The notes under the pieces were generated by a model. It was given only the letters and a program-made list of their open reading frames with translations. It was not told where the DNA came from and ran no database searches. 64,000 bases of DNA. Source: Edaphobacter aggregans DSM 19364 (GTDB lineage: Bacteria; Acidobacteriota; Terriglobia; Terriglobales; Acidobacteriaceae). Position 1 is the first letter of the stretch. Every line of letters begins with the position of its first letter. The translations under genes and the position numbers were made by a program. This document shows positions 38,301-47,054 of this stretch, piece by piece. Location of the stretch: the NCBI RefSeq assembly GCF_000745965.1, contig NZ_JQKI01000023.1:1-64000 (forward strand). Reading direction: 5' to 3'.

Positions 38301-40093
38301 TTCACACCTGCACGTGGCGTAATCCACTGCCGCTTCCGGTCCCAGGTAATCCTCGGCCGCAGCTCTGCAAACTCATCCGACGGATACCGTCCCGCCAGCA
38401 TATCCAGCACCCCATCGAAAACCTCGCGGCTCAGCCCCGCAAACGGAGCCGCACTCCGCATCAGCGCAAACAACTCCTCGTACCCGATCCCCGGCCCATC
38501 CTCTTCTCCGCTCCACCTCGCCTGCGTCGCCTCCACGTCTCTGCTCAGCGGAGGATGAGCCACCACTGCCACAATCTGCTGCGCCAGCACATCCAGCGGA
38601 TTGCGCAGAAACCTCGTCGACTCCACATGCCCCTCGTGCATCGCCCGCGTCACTGCGGCACATGCCACCAGATCGGCGCGATACTTCGGAAAGATCACCC
38701 CGCTCGAACGCGCCCCCACCTGGTGCCCCGCCCTGCCAATCCGCTGCATCCCGCTCGCTACCGAGGGCGGCGACTCGATCTGCACCACCTGGTCGATCGC
38801 CCCCATATCGATCCCCAGTTCCAGCGACGATGTCGCAACCAGCGCGCGAATCTCTCCCGCCTTCAGCAGCTCTTCGATCTCACTGCGCTGCGCCGCCGCC
38901 AGCGATCCATGATGAGCCCGCGCAATCGACTCTCCCGCCAGATCGTTCAGCGCCCCCGCCATCCGCTCCGCCACGCGACGCGCATTCACAAAGATCAGTG
39001 TCGAACGATGCGCACGAACGATCTCCAGCACACGCGGATAGATCGACTGCCAGATCGACCCACGCTTCGTCCCTACCGCCTCCCTCTCCTCGTCCGTCTG
39101 ATCGAGCGCCGTGCTCAGCCGGGCCATATCCTCCACCGGAACCTCCACCTTCAGCTCCAGCCTCTTCCTCGCCCCCGTATTCACCACCGTCACCGCCCGA
39201 TATACCGGCACAGCCGCCGCACTCTCTTCCTCATCGAGCACTCCGGCAACCAGCCGCTGACTCGCTGACTCGCTGACTCGCTGACTTGCTCCTCCGCTGA
39301 CTCGCTGACTTGCTGACTCGCTTTCTCGCTGACTCGCTCCTCCCAGAAACCGCCCCACCTCCTCCAGCGGCCTCTGCGTCGCCGACAGCCCAAGCCTCTG
39401 CAACCGCCTCCCGCAAAGCGCCTCCAGCCTCTCCAGCGACACCGCCAGATGCGCCCCGCGCTTCGTCGGAACCAGCGCATGAATCTCATCAACGATCACC
39501 GTCTCGACCGTCCGCAGCGCCTCGCCCGCCCCCGAGGTCAGCATCAGGTACAGGCTCTCCGGCGTTGTAATCACTATCTCTCCAGGATGCCTCTTGAACC
39601 GCGCCCTCTCCCTCTGCGGTGTATCACCCGTTCGAACGGCGATCTCCGGAACGTGCACCCGCACGCCCTCCCGCCGCGCCATCTCCGCAATCCCCTCCAG
39701 CGGCCGCTGCAGATTGCGCTCCACGTCCACCGCCAACGCCTTCAACGGCGACACATACACCACCCGCGAGCCGCGCTCCGCATCGGGCGCAGTCCCCAGC
39801 ATCAACTTATTCAGGCACCACAGAAACGCCGTCAGCGTCTTGCCCGTGCCTGTCGGCGCCAGGATCAGCGTCGACTCCCCACGCGCAATCGCCGGCCAGC
39901 CCTCCACCTGCGGAGCCGTCGGCTCGCCCAGCGCCTCGCGAAACCACCGCGCCGTCACCGGATGAAACAACTCCAGCACGTCGCCGTCCACAGAGACAGC
40001 CGTGCTCTTCGGTCTTCCCTTCTCTTTCGTGTTCGAGTGGGTACGTGGCATCGCCAACCAGGTCGCTCTTTCAGCAGCATACCTGCCGCACAC
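35303..40093 (-). CDS. lhr: Lhr-type ATP-dependent helicase (large helicase-related)
   Basis: A 1,596-residue superfamily 2 helicase. Walker A APTGTGKT at 79-86, motif Ia SPLKALAVDV, motif II VDEIH at 201-205, motif III GLSATQRPLE at 235-243, then the second RecA domain with TSSLELGIDMG and QRIGRAGHQ. The winged-helix and large C-terminal region (to residue 1596) is as in bacterial Lhr, which acts on DNA-RNA hybrids and in repair. A 30-residue insert at 251-282 made of SQRVSES-type repeats follows motif III (see repeat). GTG at 40093 has AAGGAG ten bases upstream; ATG at 40051 is the alternative. It starts 45 bases after cheR and may be co-transcribed with the che operon. Confidence 0.9.
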   Translation of the reverse strand: MCGRYAAERATWLAMPRTHSNTKEKGRPKSTAVSVDGDVLELFHPVTARWFREALGEPTAPQVEGWPAIARGESTLILAPTGTGKTLTAFLWCLNKLMLGTAPDAERGSRVVYVSPLKALAVDVERNLQRPLEGIAEMARREGVRVHVPEIAVRTGDTPQRERARFKRHPGEIVITTPESLYLMLTSGAGEALRTVETVIVDEIHALVPTKRGAHLAVSLERLEALCGRRLQRLGLSATQRPLEEVGRFLGGASQRESESASQRVSGGASQRVSESASQRLVAGVLDEEESAAAVPVYRAVTVVNTGARKRLELKVEVPVEDMARLSTALDQTDEEREAVGTKRGSIWQSIYPRVLEIVRAHRSTLIFVNARRVAERMAGALNDLAGESIARAHHGSLAAAQRSEIEELLKAGEIRALVATSSLELGIDMGAIDQVVQIESPPSVASGMQRIGRAGHQVGARSSGVIFPKYRADLVACAAVTRAMHEGHVESTRFLRNPLDVLAQQIVAVVAHPPLSRDVEATQARWSGEEDGPGIGYEELFALMRSAAPFAGLSREVFDGVLDMLAGRYPSDEFAELRPRITWDRKRQWITPRAGVKRIAILNAGTIPDRGMYGVFLAGERAKPVRVGELDEEMVFESKPGETFVLGASAWRIEEITHDRVLVTPAPGEAGKTPFWHGDRAGRPLEFGRRIGALVREVREMPRGAAVARLVESHDLDPVAAENVLRYIADQELATVVVPDDRNVVVERVRDELGFWRVCVLTPFGSRVHAPWSMAATAKVRALGGPDVEAMWSEDGFVLRFPETDEPPSVEPFLLEATEAAELVMGQLSATPMFAAKFRESSARALLLPRRRADGRTPLWQQRKRAYDLLRVASRYAEFPMVLEAYRECLRDVFDMPALMETLESVANRTLRVHTVDSRTPSPFASALLFGYVANYLYDGDAPLAERRAQTLAIDQDQLRELMGDADLRELLDAGAIEETEEQLQCLVDNYKARTMDGVHDLLLRLGDLTREELRLRCANDAVCGSVEKLLRAKRVLEVELAGERRLIAVEDAARYRDAVGVALPARLPAAFLEVAPDATVDLVRRFARTHGPFTTPECASRFGVPVERVEAVLERLVQAGRLVEGGFRPGGAHREWCEDEVLRTIRRKSLARLRREVEPVEQRTLARMLTRWQGVVQPRKGLDALLDAIESLQGAPLPASILETEILPARIAGYRTSDLDTLIAAGEVVWVGLEPLGERDGRVTLYLAEQLSALWPLQAGGRELGTESNEREGAIVEYLRARGASFFQELHEGVGGGYPGETLDALWRLVWRGMMTNDGMAALRAYCEPPAASRRPVRREVGFQAGFRSRRTTPPSGQGRWALQAAAFAEGRSATEWSHRVASQLLARYGVVFRETAHAEGLPGGFSAVYDVLKAMEESGKVRRGYFAAELGATQFALPAAVELLRSLRARREDGKVEMVELAATDPANPHGALLRWPAAEAGTLLTRSVGAKVILGDGALVAYLRRGNPNVQVFLPEEEPQRSHVAQGLAEFLVRRVEERKEEGDARAGMLISTVNGVPAGGHALAKYLLEAGFSAGATGFYVRRKAESLTER
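39253..39350 (+). repeat. octanucleotide tandem repeat (GACTCGCT) inside lhr
   Basis: About eleven imperfect copies of the 8-mer GACTCGCT, some as GACTTGCT. Eight is not a multiple of three, so any single-copy gain or loss shifts the lhr frame, while three copies (24 bases) encode eight residues. The encoded insert lies between helicase motif III and the second RecA domain. Confidence 0.85.
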
Positions 40094-40138
40094 TTATGCG
40101 ATGCTCCTTACCCCGCCATCGTCACACCCGCATCAGCC

Positions 40139-40960
40139 CTAAAACACCGGCCGATAAAAGTAAGAGTTCGCAGAGAACTCCACCTCAAACAGATTCGTCG
40201 ACTCCTCCGCCTGCTCCGCGTTCCCCAGCAGAAGATACCCATCTGGCGCCATATGTTGGTGCACATCGCGAAACACCACGCTCCTGTCCTCCTGCGAAAA
40301 GTACAGCAGCACATTCCGCAGCAGAACCAGGTCAAACACCGGAAGCTTCGGCAGCAGACCGCACAGATTAGCGCACTCGAACTCGCACATCGCTCGAATT
40401 CGCGGGCTCATCTCCCACTCCTCTCCCTCTCGCGTCATATGCTTCAGCAGCATCCTCGCCGGCAGCCCGCGGTTTACCTCGAGCCTCCGGTACCGTCCCC
40501 TGCGCGCATACTCCACCACCTGCCGCGAGATGTCGGTCCCGATCACCCTCACGTCCCACAGCGCAATCTCCGGCAGATGCTCCGCGAGCATCATCGCCAG
40601 GCTGTAGGCCTCCTGCCCCGTCGAGCTCACCGCACTCCATATCCGCAGACTGCGCTGGTGTCGCCTCGCCTCGATCAGCCGAGGCAGAATCGTCTCGCGC
40701 AGCAGATCGAACGGCTTTACATCGCGGAAGAAGCTCGTCTCGTTGATCGTCATCGCCTCGGCCACCGCGCGATGCAGATGCGCCGGCCTGTCCGAACGCA
40801 GCAGATGCACGAAGTCCTCCAGGTTCGACGCTCCCGCCATCCGCGCAAGCGGCGTCAGCTTAGAATCGAACAGCGAATTGCGCGAAGGATCGATCATGTT
40901 CGCCGACTGCGTCATCACCACCTCTCGCAGATACGCGTAATCGGAATCAGTACAGGCCAT
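40139..40960 (-). CDS. cheR: CheR-type protein-glutamate methyltransferase
   Basis: A 273-residue SAM-dependent methyltransferase with the CheR N-terminal helical domain (about 1-75: AEAMTINETSFFRD) and the SAM-binding domain (LRIWSAVSSTGQEAYSLAMM, GTDISRQVVEYAR, FDLVLLRNVLLYF). It methylates glutamates of chemoreceptors; no receptor gene is in the window. Start ATG at 40960 overlaps the cheB stop by 14 bases, so the two are coupled. The TSFFRD and RNVLLYF signatures are complete, so the gene should be functional. Confidence 0.92.
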   Translation of the reverse strand: MACTDSDYAYLREVVMTQSANMIDPSRNSLFDSKLTPLARMAGASNLEDFVHLLRSDRPAHLHRAVAEAMTINETSFFRDVKPFDLLRETILPRLIEARRHQRSLRIWSAVSSTGQEAYSLAMMLAEHLPEIALWDVRVIGTDISRQVVEYARRGRYRRLEVNRGLPARMLLKHMTREGEEWEMSPRIRAMCEFECANLCGLLPKLPVFDLVLLRNVLLYFSQEDRSVVFRDVHQHMAPDGYLLLGNAEQAEESTNLFEVEFSANSYFYRPVF

Positions 40961-42143
40961 ACGCTACCTCCCGCCGCAAACTCGTCAGCTCTGCTGCTCG
41001 CGGCGCCACTCTCGTTCTAGCCACCCGCCCCGCATTCACTCTCTGGTTCACCTCGCGCGCCATCGCGTCCAGCGGTAGCGTAGCGCTTGCAATGCCCGAC
41101 TCCGAGATCCGTCCCGGCATCCCCCACACCGCAGAGCTCGCCTCGTCCTGCGCCAGCACCACGCCGCCCGAATCGTGCACCGCCCGCGCTCCGTCCAGCC
41201 CATCCGAGCCCATGCCCGTCAGCACCAGTGCCAGAACTCCCGCACCATACACGCGAGCCGCCGAAGAGAACAGATAGTCCACCGATGGCCTGCAATGATT
41301 CAGGGGCTCCTGGCTGTGCAGCTTCACTCTGCCACTGCGCACCCGCTCGCCCGCAGCACTCAGCAGATGCGGAGCCACCTCCATATGCGTATCTCCCGGA
41401 GCCAGCAGCACACGGCCCGCCCGCAGCGGCGCGCCATGGTAGGCCTCCTCCACTCGCAGCGCACAGCATCGATCCAGCCGCTCCGCCAGCACTCCCGTAA
41501 ACAACTTGGGCATGTGCTGCACAATCAGCACCGGCACCGGAAGATCCGGGGCAAGCCGCGGCAGCAGCTGTTCCAGCGCCGTCGGTCCCCCCGTCGAAGC
41601 TCCGATCACCACCGCTTCGACCGGGCGATCCATGGCCTCCGAGCTAGCCGTGAATCTCGCTCGCGGAACAACGCTCGACACCGCGCTCTCTCTCCGCACA
41701 CTCACCAGCGCGGCGATCTTCGGCAGCAGCTGCTCCGCCAGCGAAGCCAGCGCGCCCTCAAAGTCCCTCTGCCCCGCCGGCTTCATCACATAGTCCGCCG
41801 CGCCGCGAGTCAGCGCATCCAGAGTCGCCCGCGCGCCGCGCTCCGTGTGCGAGCTGCACATGATCACCGGCAGCCGCTGCCTGTTCGCGCGCAGATGATC
41901 CAGCACCTCCAGCCCGCTCAGCCGGGGCATCTCCAGATCCAGCACCAGCACATCCGGCGCAAGTCGCATCACCGCCTCCAGGCACTCCACGCCGTCCCGC
42001 GCCACCCCCGCCAGCTCCATCTTCGGCAGCTCGCCGCACGGATCGTTCGCGTGCCGCTCAAACAGAGTTCTCATGATCCCGCGCATCACCGCCGAATCAT
42101 CCACCGCAAGAACGCGCAGAGGCCGCTCCCCTGAATTCACCAT
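40947..42143 (-). CDS. cheB: CheB-type protein-glutamate methylesterase with receiver domain
   Basis: About 398 residues from the ATG at 42143 (an in-frame start at 42185 is possible). A receiver domain (RVLAVDDSAVMRGIMR; phospho-acceptor Asp in DVLVLDLEMP; K in VMKPAG), then the CheB methylesterase domain with the Ser-His-Asp triad: S in VIGASTGGPTALE, H in LIVQHMP, D in LTGMGSDGLDG. The linker and domains are of normal length. It removes methyl groups from receptors. It lies between cheY and cheR in the operon. Confidence 0.92.
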   Translation of the reverse strand: MVNSGERPLRVLAVDDSAVMRGIMRTLFERHANDPCGELPKMELAGVARDGVECLEAVMRLAPDVLVLDLEMPRLSGLEVLDHLRANRQRLPVIMCSSHTERGARATLDALTRGAADYVMKPAGQRDFEGALASLAEQLLPKIAALVSVRRESAVSSVVPRARFTASSEAMDRPVEAVVIGASTGGPTALEQLLPRLAPDLPVPVLIVQHMPKLFTGVLAERLDRCCALRVEEAYHGAPLRAGRVLLAPGDTHMEVAPHLLSAAGERVRSGRVKLHSQEPLNHCRPSVDYLFSSAARVYGAGVLALVLTGMGSDGLDGARAVHDSGGVVLAQDEASSAVWGMPGRISESGIASATLPLDAMAREVNQRVNAGRVARTRVAPRAAELTSLRREVAYGLY

Positions 42144-42191
42144 GTGCCCTGTCCTCTTCCTTCCGCAATCCGCAGTACGAAACACCCTTCC

Positions 42192-42578
42192 TCAACTGCC
42201 TTCCGGCGTCAGGCGGCAAAAGCCCAGAAGCATCATCTTCTCGCGCAGGCTCTCCGGCGTGAACGGCTTCATCAGAAACTCGTCGGCTCCGTTGTTTAGT
42301 GCCATCGAGATGAACGAGTTGTCCGCCTCCGTCGTCACCATCATCACCTTCATCTCCGGATGCAGCTTCACCTCTCGCAGCGCTTTCACGCACTCCAGGC
42401 CGTTCATCACCGGCATGTTCACGTCCAACAACATCAGGTCAAACTCCTTCTCATCCGTCAGCACCGCCAGCGCATCGCTTCCGTCCACGGCCTCCTCGCA
42501 CGCGATTCCCATCCGATCCAGCAGATGCCGCAGATACTCCCGGATAAAGCTCGAATCATCCACGATCAGTGCCCTCAT
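42192..42578 (-). CDS. cheY: CheY-like single-domain response regulator
   Basis: A 128-residue receiver. Acidic pocket and start RALIVDDSSFIREY, phospho-Asp in FDLMLLDVNMPVMNG, Thr/Ser in VMMVTTEADN, Lys in FLMKPFTPE. No output domain, as for CheY. The start ATG at 42578 overlaps the cheW stop as ATGA, giving coupled translation. Start chosen from this overlap, since the frame is open upstream within cheW. Confidence 0.93.
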   Translation of the reverse strand: MRALIVDDSSFIREYLRHLLDRMGIACEEAVDGSDALAVLTDEKEFDLMLLDVNMPVMNGLECVKALREVKLHPEMKVMMVTTEADNSFISMALNNGADEFLMKPFTPESLREKMMLLGFCRLTPEGS

Positions 42579-43117
42579 GCGTTCTCCCCTGTCACTCCCT
42601 GCTTGAACATTCCCGTCTCGGCCAGCCGCGATGGGCGCAGCTTCTGCGGATCCAGCTGCACCATCAATCCGTTCGGCATCTTGTACGCTCCATCGAACAG
42701 CCACTTGCACTTCGCCTCCAGCGTGCACGGATTGGCCTCCAGCATCCTCCGGCTCACCGTCACCACAGCTCCCACTGCGTCGACCATCAGGCCGAACCGC
42801 TCCTCGCCGTCACGGTCTTCGAGCACCAGCACGCAGCCCGCCTCCTTGCTCTCCGGCAGTCCTAGCAGCGCGCGAAAGCTCACCGTCGTCAGCACGTCGC
42901 CGCGATACGGAACCACACCGGCCACAAACGCCGGAGCCATAGGAACCCGCTCCAGCTTCTCGCGCTTGCCCAGCACCTCGCGAATCTTGCCCGTGTCGAT
43001 GCCGAAGCTCTCATTGCCCGCAAACATCGAGCACAGCGACGTGCTGTCGTCCTCCTCATGGATCTGCTGTGCGCCCTGCGCCTCTTGTCCCACGATCTTC
43101 ACGCGACCTCCCTCCAC
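42575..43117 (-). CDS. cheW: CheW-type adaptor
   Basis: A 180-residue CheW-like domain protein that would link receptors to the CheA kinase. Core strands visible: FAGNESFGIDTGKIREVLG, VPMAPAFVAGVVPYRGDVL, RFGLMVDAVGAVVTVSRR. The C-terminus has an unusual extra segment (LFDGAYKMPNGLMVQLDPQK) typical of single CheW proteins. Its start overlaps the cheA frame by 19 bases. Confidence 0.88.
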   Translation of the reverse strand: MEGGRVKIVGQEAQGAQQIHEEDDSTSLCSMFAGNESFGIDTGKIREVLGKREKLERVPMAPAFVAGVVPYRGDVLTTVSFRALLGLPESKEAGCVLVLEDRDGEERFGLMVDAVGAVVTVSRRMLEANPCTLEAKCKWLFDGAYKMPNGLMVQLDPQKLRPSRLAETGMFKQGVTGENA

Positions 43118-44989
43118 GCATCCGCCGAGCCCGCGCCAAATCCGCGGAAGATCGTCGTAAGCTTCTCCTTCACCAGCGCCAGGTCCATCCCGCCGCTCGC
43201 CGCATCCTTCTCCAGCAGCGTGCCATCGGAGACATCGAGCACCCTCCGCACCACAACCCCCAGTCGCGGAGATCCCTTCACGCTCGCATCGCCACAGATC
43301 AGCACCGTCGCCGCCGTCTCCTCGCCCTTCTGCTCGAGCGACTCCATCTCATCCAGCACGCGGCCGTCGTCCCTCAGCTGCAGCAGTTCGCCGCGATACT
43401 GCAACAGCGCGCGCCCGTTCGCATACTCGATCTGGCTCAGCGGAACGCTCTCGATCCGCTCCACCACGCCCAGCGGAAGCGCCGTGCGCTCGCGCGGCCT
43501 GTCCTCAAAGACCAGGAACGACGCCTCGTCCTTCTGCTCTGGCGCTACTCCCTGCTCCTCTTCCTCTTCTTCGACCACCGGCTTCACGCCCGCGCGCGCC
43601 GCCGTAGCCGCAATATCCAGAATCAGCGCCAGCGTCCCGTTGCCCAGCACCGTCGCGGCGGGATATACACCAGCTCCACCAGCGTCGTCTGCGGCAGCGC
43701 AAAGCTCTGCCCCCCGCTGCGCACTACCAGCGCCGGCACAATCGCCAGCGTCAGCGGAACCCGCAGCCTGAGCGTCGTGCCCACGCCAACCTTCGACTCC
43801 AGCTCGACGCTGCCGCCCACCTTCTCCACATTGGCACGAACCACATCCATGCCCACGCCGCGGCCCGAAACCGTCGTCACCGCCGAAGCCGTCGAAAATC
43901 CCGGCAGAAAGATCAGCTGCAATGCCTCGCGCTCCGTCATCTCCGTGGCCTGCTCCAGGGTCACCAGTCCACGCTCGACGGCCTTCTTCAGCACGCGCTC
44001 CATCGCAATGCCGCCGCCGTCGTCCGAGACCTCGATCACCACGACCCGCTCTGATGGAACGCCCGCAACCGGACGCATCCCTCCGCCGGCTTGCCCGCCA
44101 GCACACGATCCGCCGGAGCTTCGATCCCGTGGTCCACCGCGTTTCGCACCGCATGCGTCAGCGGGTCCTTGATCGCCTCCAGCAGGCTCTTGTCCAGTCC
44201 CGTCTCTTGCCCCGAGAACTCGATCCGCACATCGCGACCGCACGTCCGCGCCAGGTCGCGCACCATCCTCGGAAACTTGCCGAATAGATTCCCCACCGGC
44301 TGCATCCGCGCCTGCATCACCGTCTCGCGCAGATCAGCCGTCACCGAGTCCAGCCGCCGCGCCAGCTCCTGGAAGTTCGTCGACTCCACGCCGCTCTGCA
44401 GCATCTGGTTGCGCGTCAGCACTAGCTCGCCGACCAGGTTCATCATCCGGTTCAGCACGTCCACATCAATGCGCAGCGTCTTGTCGCTGTTTGCCGCCGC
44501 GTGCACCGCCTGCGCGGCCGTCGTCTGCGCCGCCGCCTCCACCTCGCCCGCAGCCTTCATCATCACCACCGGCGCAGGCCTCTCCGGTTCGCCCGCAGCG
44601 GCCTCTCCATTCAACGCCGCAAGCTCCGCGATCAGCGCGCTGTCGTCATCGCCCGCGCGCGTCCCCTCGCCGCCCGTCTCCTCAATCAGTGCCAGGATCG
44701 CCCGCAGCCCATCCAGCAGCCGCAGCAGTCCGCTGATCAGCTCCTCGGTCACCGCCAGCCGCGCTTCGCGCAGCGAGCCCAGCAGATGCTCTCCCGCGTG
44801 CGCCAGCTTCTCCAGCCGGTTGAACCCCAGAAACCCCGTCGTGCCCTTGATCGTATGCACCGAGCGGAAGATCTCTCCCACCAGCTGCGCACGGTCCTCA
44901 GGCCGAGCCTCGAGCTCAGTCAGGCACCGCTCCATGCGGTCCAGTCCCTCTTGGCTCTCTGCGATAAATTCTTTGGTCAGGTCGTCCAC
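43099..44989 (-). pseudogene. cheA: CheA-type histidine kinase, broken by frameshifts and an internal deletion
   Basis: Three reading frames carry one gene. Part 1 (44989-44036): Hpt domain with H45 in RSVHTIKGTTG, dimerisation helices (MMNLVGELVLTRNQML), and the N-box region [12 protein letters not shown], then a stop. Part 2 (from about 44050, next frame): [32 protein letters not shown] and the start of the first CheW domain, [10 protein letters not shown], ending at 43623. Part 3 (from about 43655 to 43099): [15 protein letters not shown], then a second CheW-like domain with RTALPLGVVERIESVPL. At the first break one base is missing near 44050. At the second, the frame shifts by one base and roughly 80-90 residues of the first CheW domain, normally between LVYIP and the GDG/GNG strand, are gone. 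The deletion makes sequencing error unlikely as the sole cause. Confidence 0.85.
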
Positions 44990-45072
44990 ATCCCTCTTAT
45001 CGCGCAGCCGTCACAAAGCATTAGCTGGTCAATTACTTGCCTTCACCGAACACACCCGATAGCCTCACATTT

Positions 45073-45504
45073 ATGTCTCAAAACGACACCCTCGGCAGCA
45101 TCACGCCGTCCCAGCTCGAAGACCTCCGCCAGCGTGCCCTCGCCGTAGCCGGAAACGCATACGCCCCCTACAGCCACTTCCGCGTCGGCGCCGCACTCCT
45201 CCTCGAAAACGGCAACCTCGTCACCGGCTGCAACGTCGAAAACGCCTCCTACCGCCTCACCACCTGCGCCGAGCAGGCCGCCATCGCCGCCGCCGTCGCC
45301 CTCCACGGCCCCGCCCTCCGCCTCCGCGCCGTCGTCATCGTCAACCTCAACGACGCCGCCTCGCAGCCCTGCGGAGCCTGCCGCCAGACCATCCACGAGT
45401 TCAGCACGCCCTCCACTGAAATCTTCTTCCCCGCCGCCGACGGCTCCCTCACCCGCTCCACCATCCCAGACCTGCTCCCCTCAGCCTTCCGCCTCACAAA
45501 CTGA
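45073..45504 (+). CDS. cdd: cytidine deaminase
   Basis: A 143-residue zinc enzyme converting cytidine and deoxycytidine to uridine and deoxyuridine. Zinc and catalytic residues: CAE in TTCAEQAAIAAAV (Cys as first ligand, Glu as acid/base, as in the homotetrameric class) and PCGACRQ. The substrate motif CNVENASY precedes it. ATG at 45073 has a better context than an in-frame TTG at 45037. deoA follows after 29 bases, so both probably form one salvage unit. Confidence 0.93.
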   Translation: MSQNDTLGSITPSQLEDLRQRALAVAGNAYAPYSHFRVGAALLLENGNLVTGCNVENASYRLTTCAEQAAIAAAVALHGPALRLRAVVIVNLNDAASQPCGACRQTIHEFSTPSTEIFFPAADGSLTRSTIPDLLPSAFRLTN

Positions 45505-45530
45505 CAACCTGCAACTGGCAACCTGCAACT
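45505..45530. repeat. 12-mer direct repeat between cdd and deoA
   Basis: CAACCTGCAACT occurs at 45505-45516 and 45519-45530, between the cdd stop and the deoA ATG at 45534. It occupies the place of the ribosome binding site, and no purine-rich site is visible before the deoA ATG. Confidence 0.7.
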
Positions 45531-45533
45531 CTT

Positions 45534-46931
45534 ATGAAACGCATCCATCCCATCGACGTCATCCTCCACAAGCGCGACGGCCTCACCCTCACCGACCAGG
45601 AGATCCGCGCCTTCATCCGCGCCATCGTCGACCGCACGCCCAAAAAGCAGCTCGTCACCGACTCCCAGATCGCCGCCTTCCTCATGGCCGTCTTCCTCCG
45701 AGGCCTCTCGCCCCGCGAACTCGCCACCCTCACCGAGGCCATGCGCTTCTCCGGCGAGGTCGCCTACACCGAAGCCCTCAACACCTTCACCATCGACAAG
45801 CACTCCACCGGCGGAGTCGGCGACAAGACCTCACTCCTCATCGCCCCCATCCTCGCCGCCGCCGGCCTCGCCCACCCCACCCCCGAAGGCGTCCCCGGCA
45901 TCGTCGTTCCCATGATCAGCGGGAGAAGCCTCGGCCATACCGGCGGCACTCTCGACAAGCTCGAGACCATCCCCGGCTTCAACACCCAGCTCTCCTTCGC
46001 GGAGATGCGCGACGTGCTCAAGCAATGCGCAGCCTCCCTCATCGGCCAGACCCCCCACATCGTCCCCGCCGACCGCATCCTCTACGCCCTCCGCGACCAC
46101 ACCGGCACCGTCGAGTCCGCTTACCTCATCACCGCCAGCATCATGAGCAAAAAACTAGCCGAGGGTCTCAACGCCCTCGTCCTCGACGTCAAAGTCGGCT
46201 CCGGCGCCTTCATGCCCACCTACGAGAAATCCAAACTCCTCGCCGACCTGATGGTCGAGACCGGCGAGGCCTCCGGCACTCGCACCGTCGCCCTCCTCAC
46301 CTCCATGGACGAACCCCTCGGCCGTTTCTCCGGCAACTGGGTCGAGGTCTGGGAGTGCGTCGACATCATGCGCGGCACGCGCCACCCCATGTCCCGAGAC
46401 CTCATCGAGCTCACCAACATCCTCTCCGGCTGGATGCTCCACCTCGCCGGCCGCGCCTGCACCCCCGAAGAAGGCGCAAAGCTCTCCGACCAGATCCTCC
46501 ACTCCGGCGAAGCCTACAAAGCCTGGCTAAAAATCGTCGCCGCGCAGGGCGGAGACACCACCATCTTCGCCGACCCCGCCGCCCACCACATCCCCACCGC
46601 TACCCGCACCCTCACTGCCCCTCGCTCCGGCTTCCTCACCTCCATGGACTGCAAACAAGTCGGCTGGGCCGTACAACGCCTCGGCGCAGGCCGAGCCAAC
46701 CCAGGCGACCTCGTCAGCGCCCACGCAGGCATCGAGTCCCACGCCAAATTAGGAGACCGCATCGAAGAAGGCCAACCCCTCTTCACCCTCTTCGCCGAAG
46801 ACGAAGCCCTCCTCGACGAACCGGAAAAGATGCTACGCGACACCCTCCGCATCAGAAGCAAGCCGGCTCCCCGCCCGCCCCTCATCCACGAAGTCATCAC
46901 CGCAAACGAGCCCAAACCTGCAATTCGTTAG
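45534..46931 (+). CDS. deoA: thymidine / pyrimidine-nucleoside phosphorylase
   Basis: A 465-residue enzyme cleaving thymidine, deoxyuridine or uridine with phosphate. The all-alpha N-terminal domain (IRAFIRAIVDRTPKKQLVTD) leads to the phosphate site KHSTGGVGDKTSL and the signature MISGRSLGHTGGTLDKLE. The C-terminal domain ends in the usual hammerhead region (GDRIEEGQPLFTLFAED). A few extra residues at the C-terminus. With cdd just upstream and deoC 9 kb away, it feeds deoxyribose-1-phosphate into central metabolism. Confidence 0.95.
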   Translation: MKRIHPIDVILHKRDGLTLTDQEIRAFIRAIVDRTPKKQLVTDSQIAAFLMAVFLRGLSPRELATLTEAMRFSGEVAYTEALNTFTIDKHSTGGVGDKTSLLIAPILAAAGLAHPTPEGVPGIVVPMISGRSLGHTGGTLDKLETIPGFNTQLSFAEMRDVLKQCAASLIGQTPHIVPADRILYALRDHTGTVESAYLITASIMSKKLAEGLNALVLDVKVGSGAFMPTYEKSKLLADLMVETGEASGTRTVALLTSMDEPLGRFSGNWVEVWECVDIMRGTRHPMSRDLIELTNILSGWMLHLAGRACTPEEGAKLSDQILHSGEAYKAWLKIVAAQGGDTTIFADPAAHHIPTATRTLTAPRSGFLTSMDCKQVGWAVQRLGAGRANPGDLVSAHAGIESHAKLGDRIEEGQPLFTLFAEDEALLDEPEKMLRDTLRIRSKPAPRPPLIHEVITANEPKPAIR

Positions 46932-47054
46932 CTCTTCGCCTGTCATCTCGCACTTTCCCGCTCATTGGAGATAGCCACACCTCATTACCAGCATCTCAAT
47001 GGGTAACGAAAAATCCGGGAGGACCAAAACTCCGACCGGGGGAAAGGACATGCA

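Noticed and set aside
36689..39268. An 859-codon open frame on the plus strand opposite lhr
   Set aside because: It is rich in Arg/His/Pro with no domain, and is the mirror of the well-supported lhr gene in GC-rich DNA.
39253..39350. CRISPR-like array
   Set aside because: Contiguous 8-mers without spacers, inside a coding gene; no cas gene in the window.
43099..44989. Programmed frameshifting in cheA
   Set aside because: No slippery heptamer is seen at either junction, and an internal segment of the CheW domain is missing, which frameshifting cannot restore.
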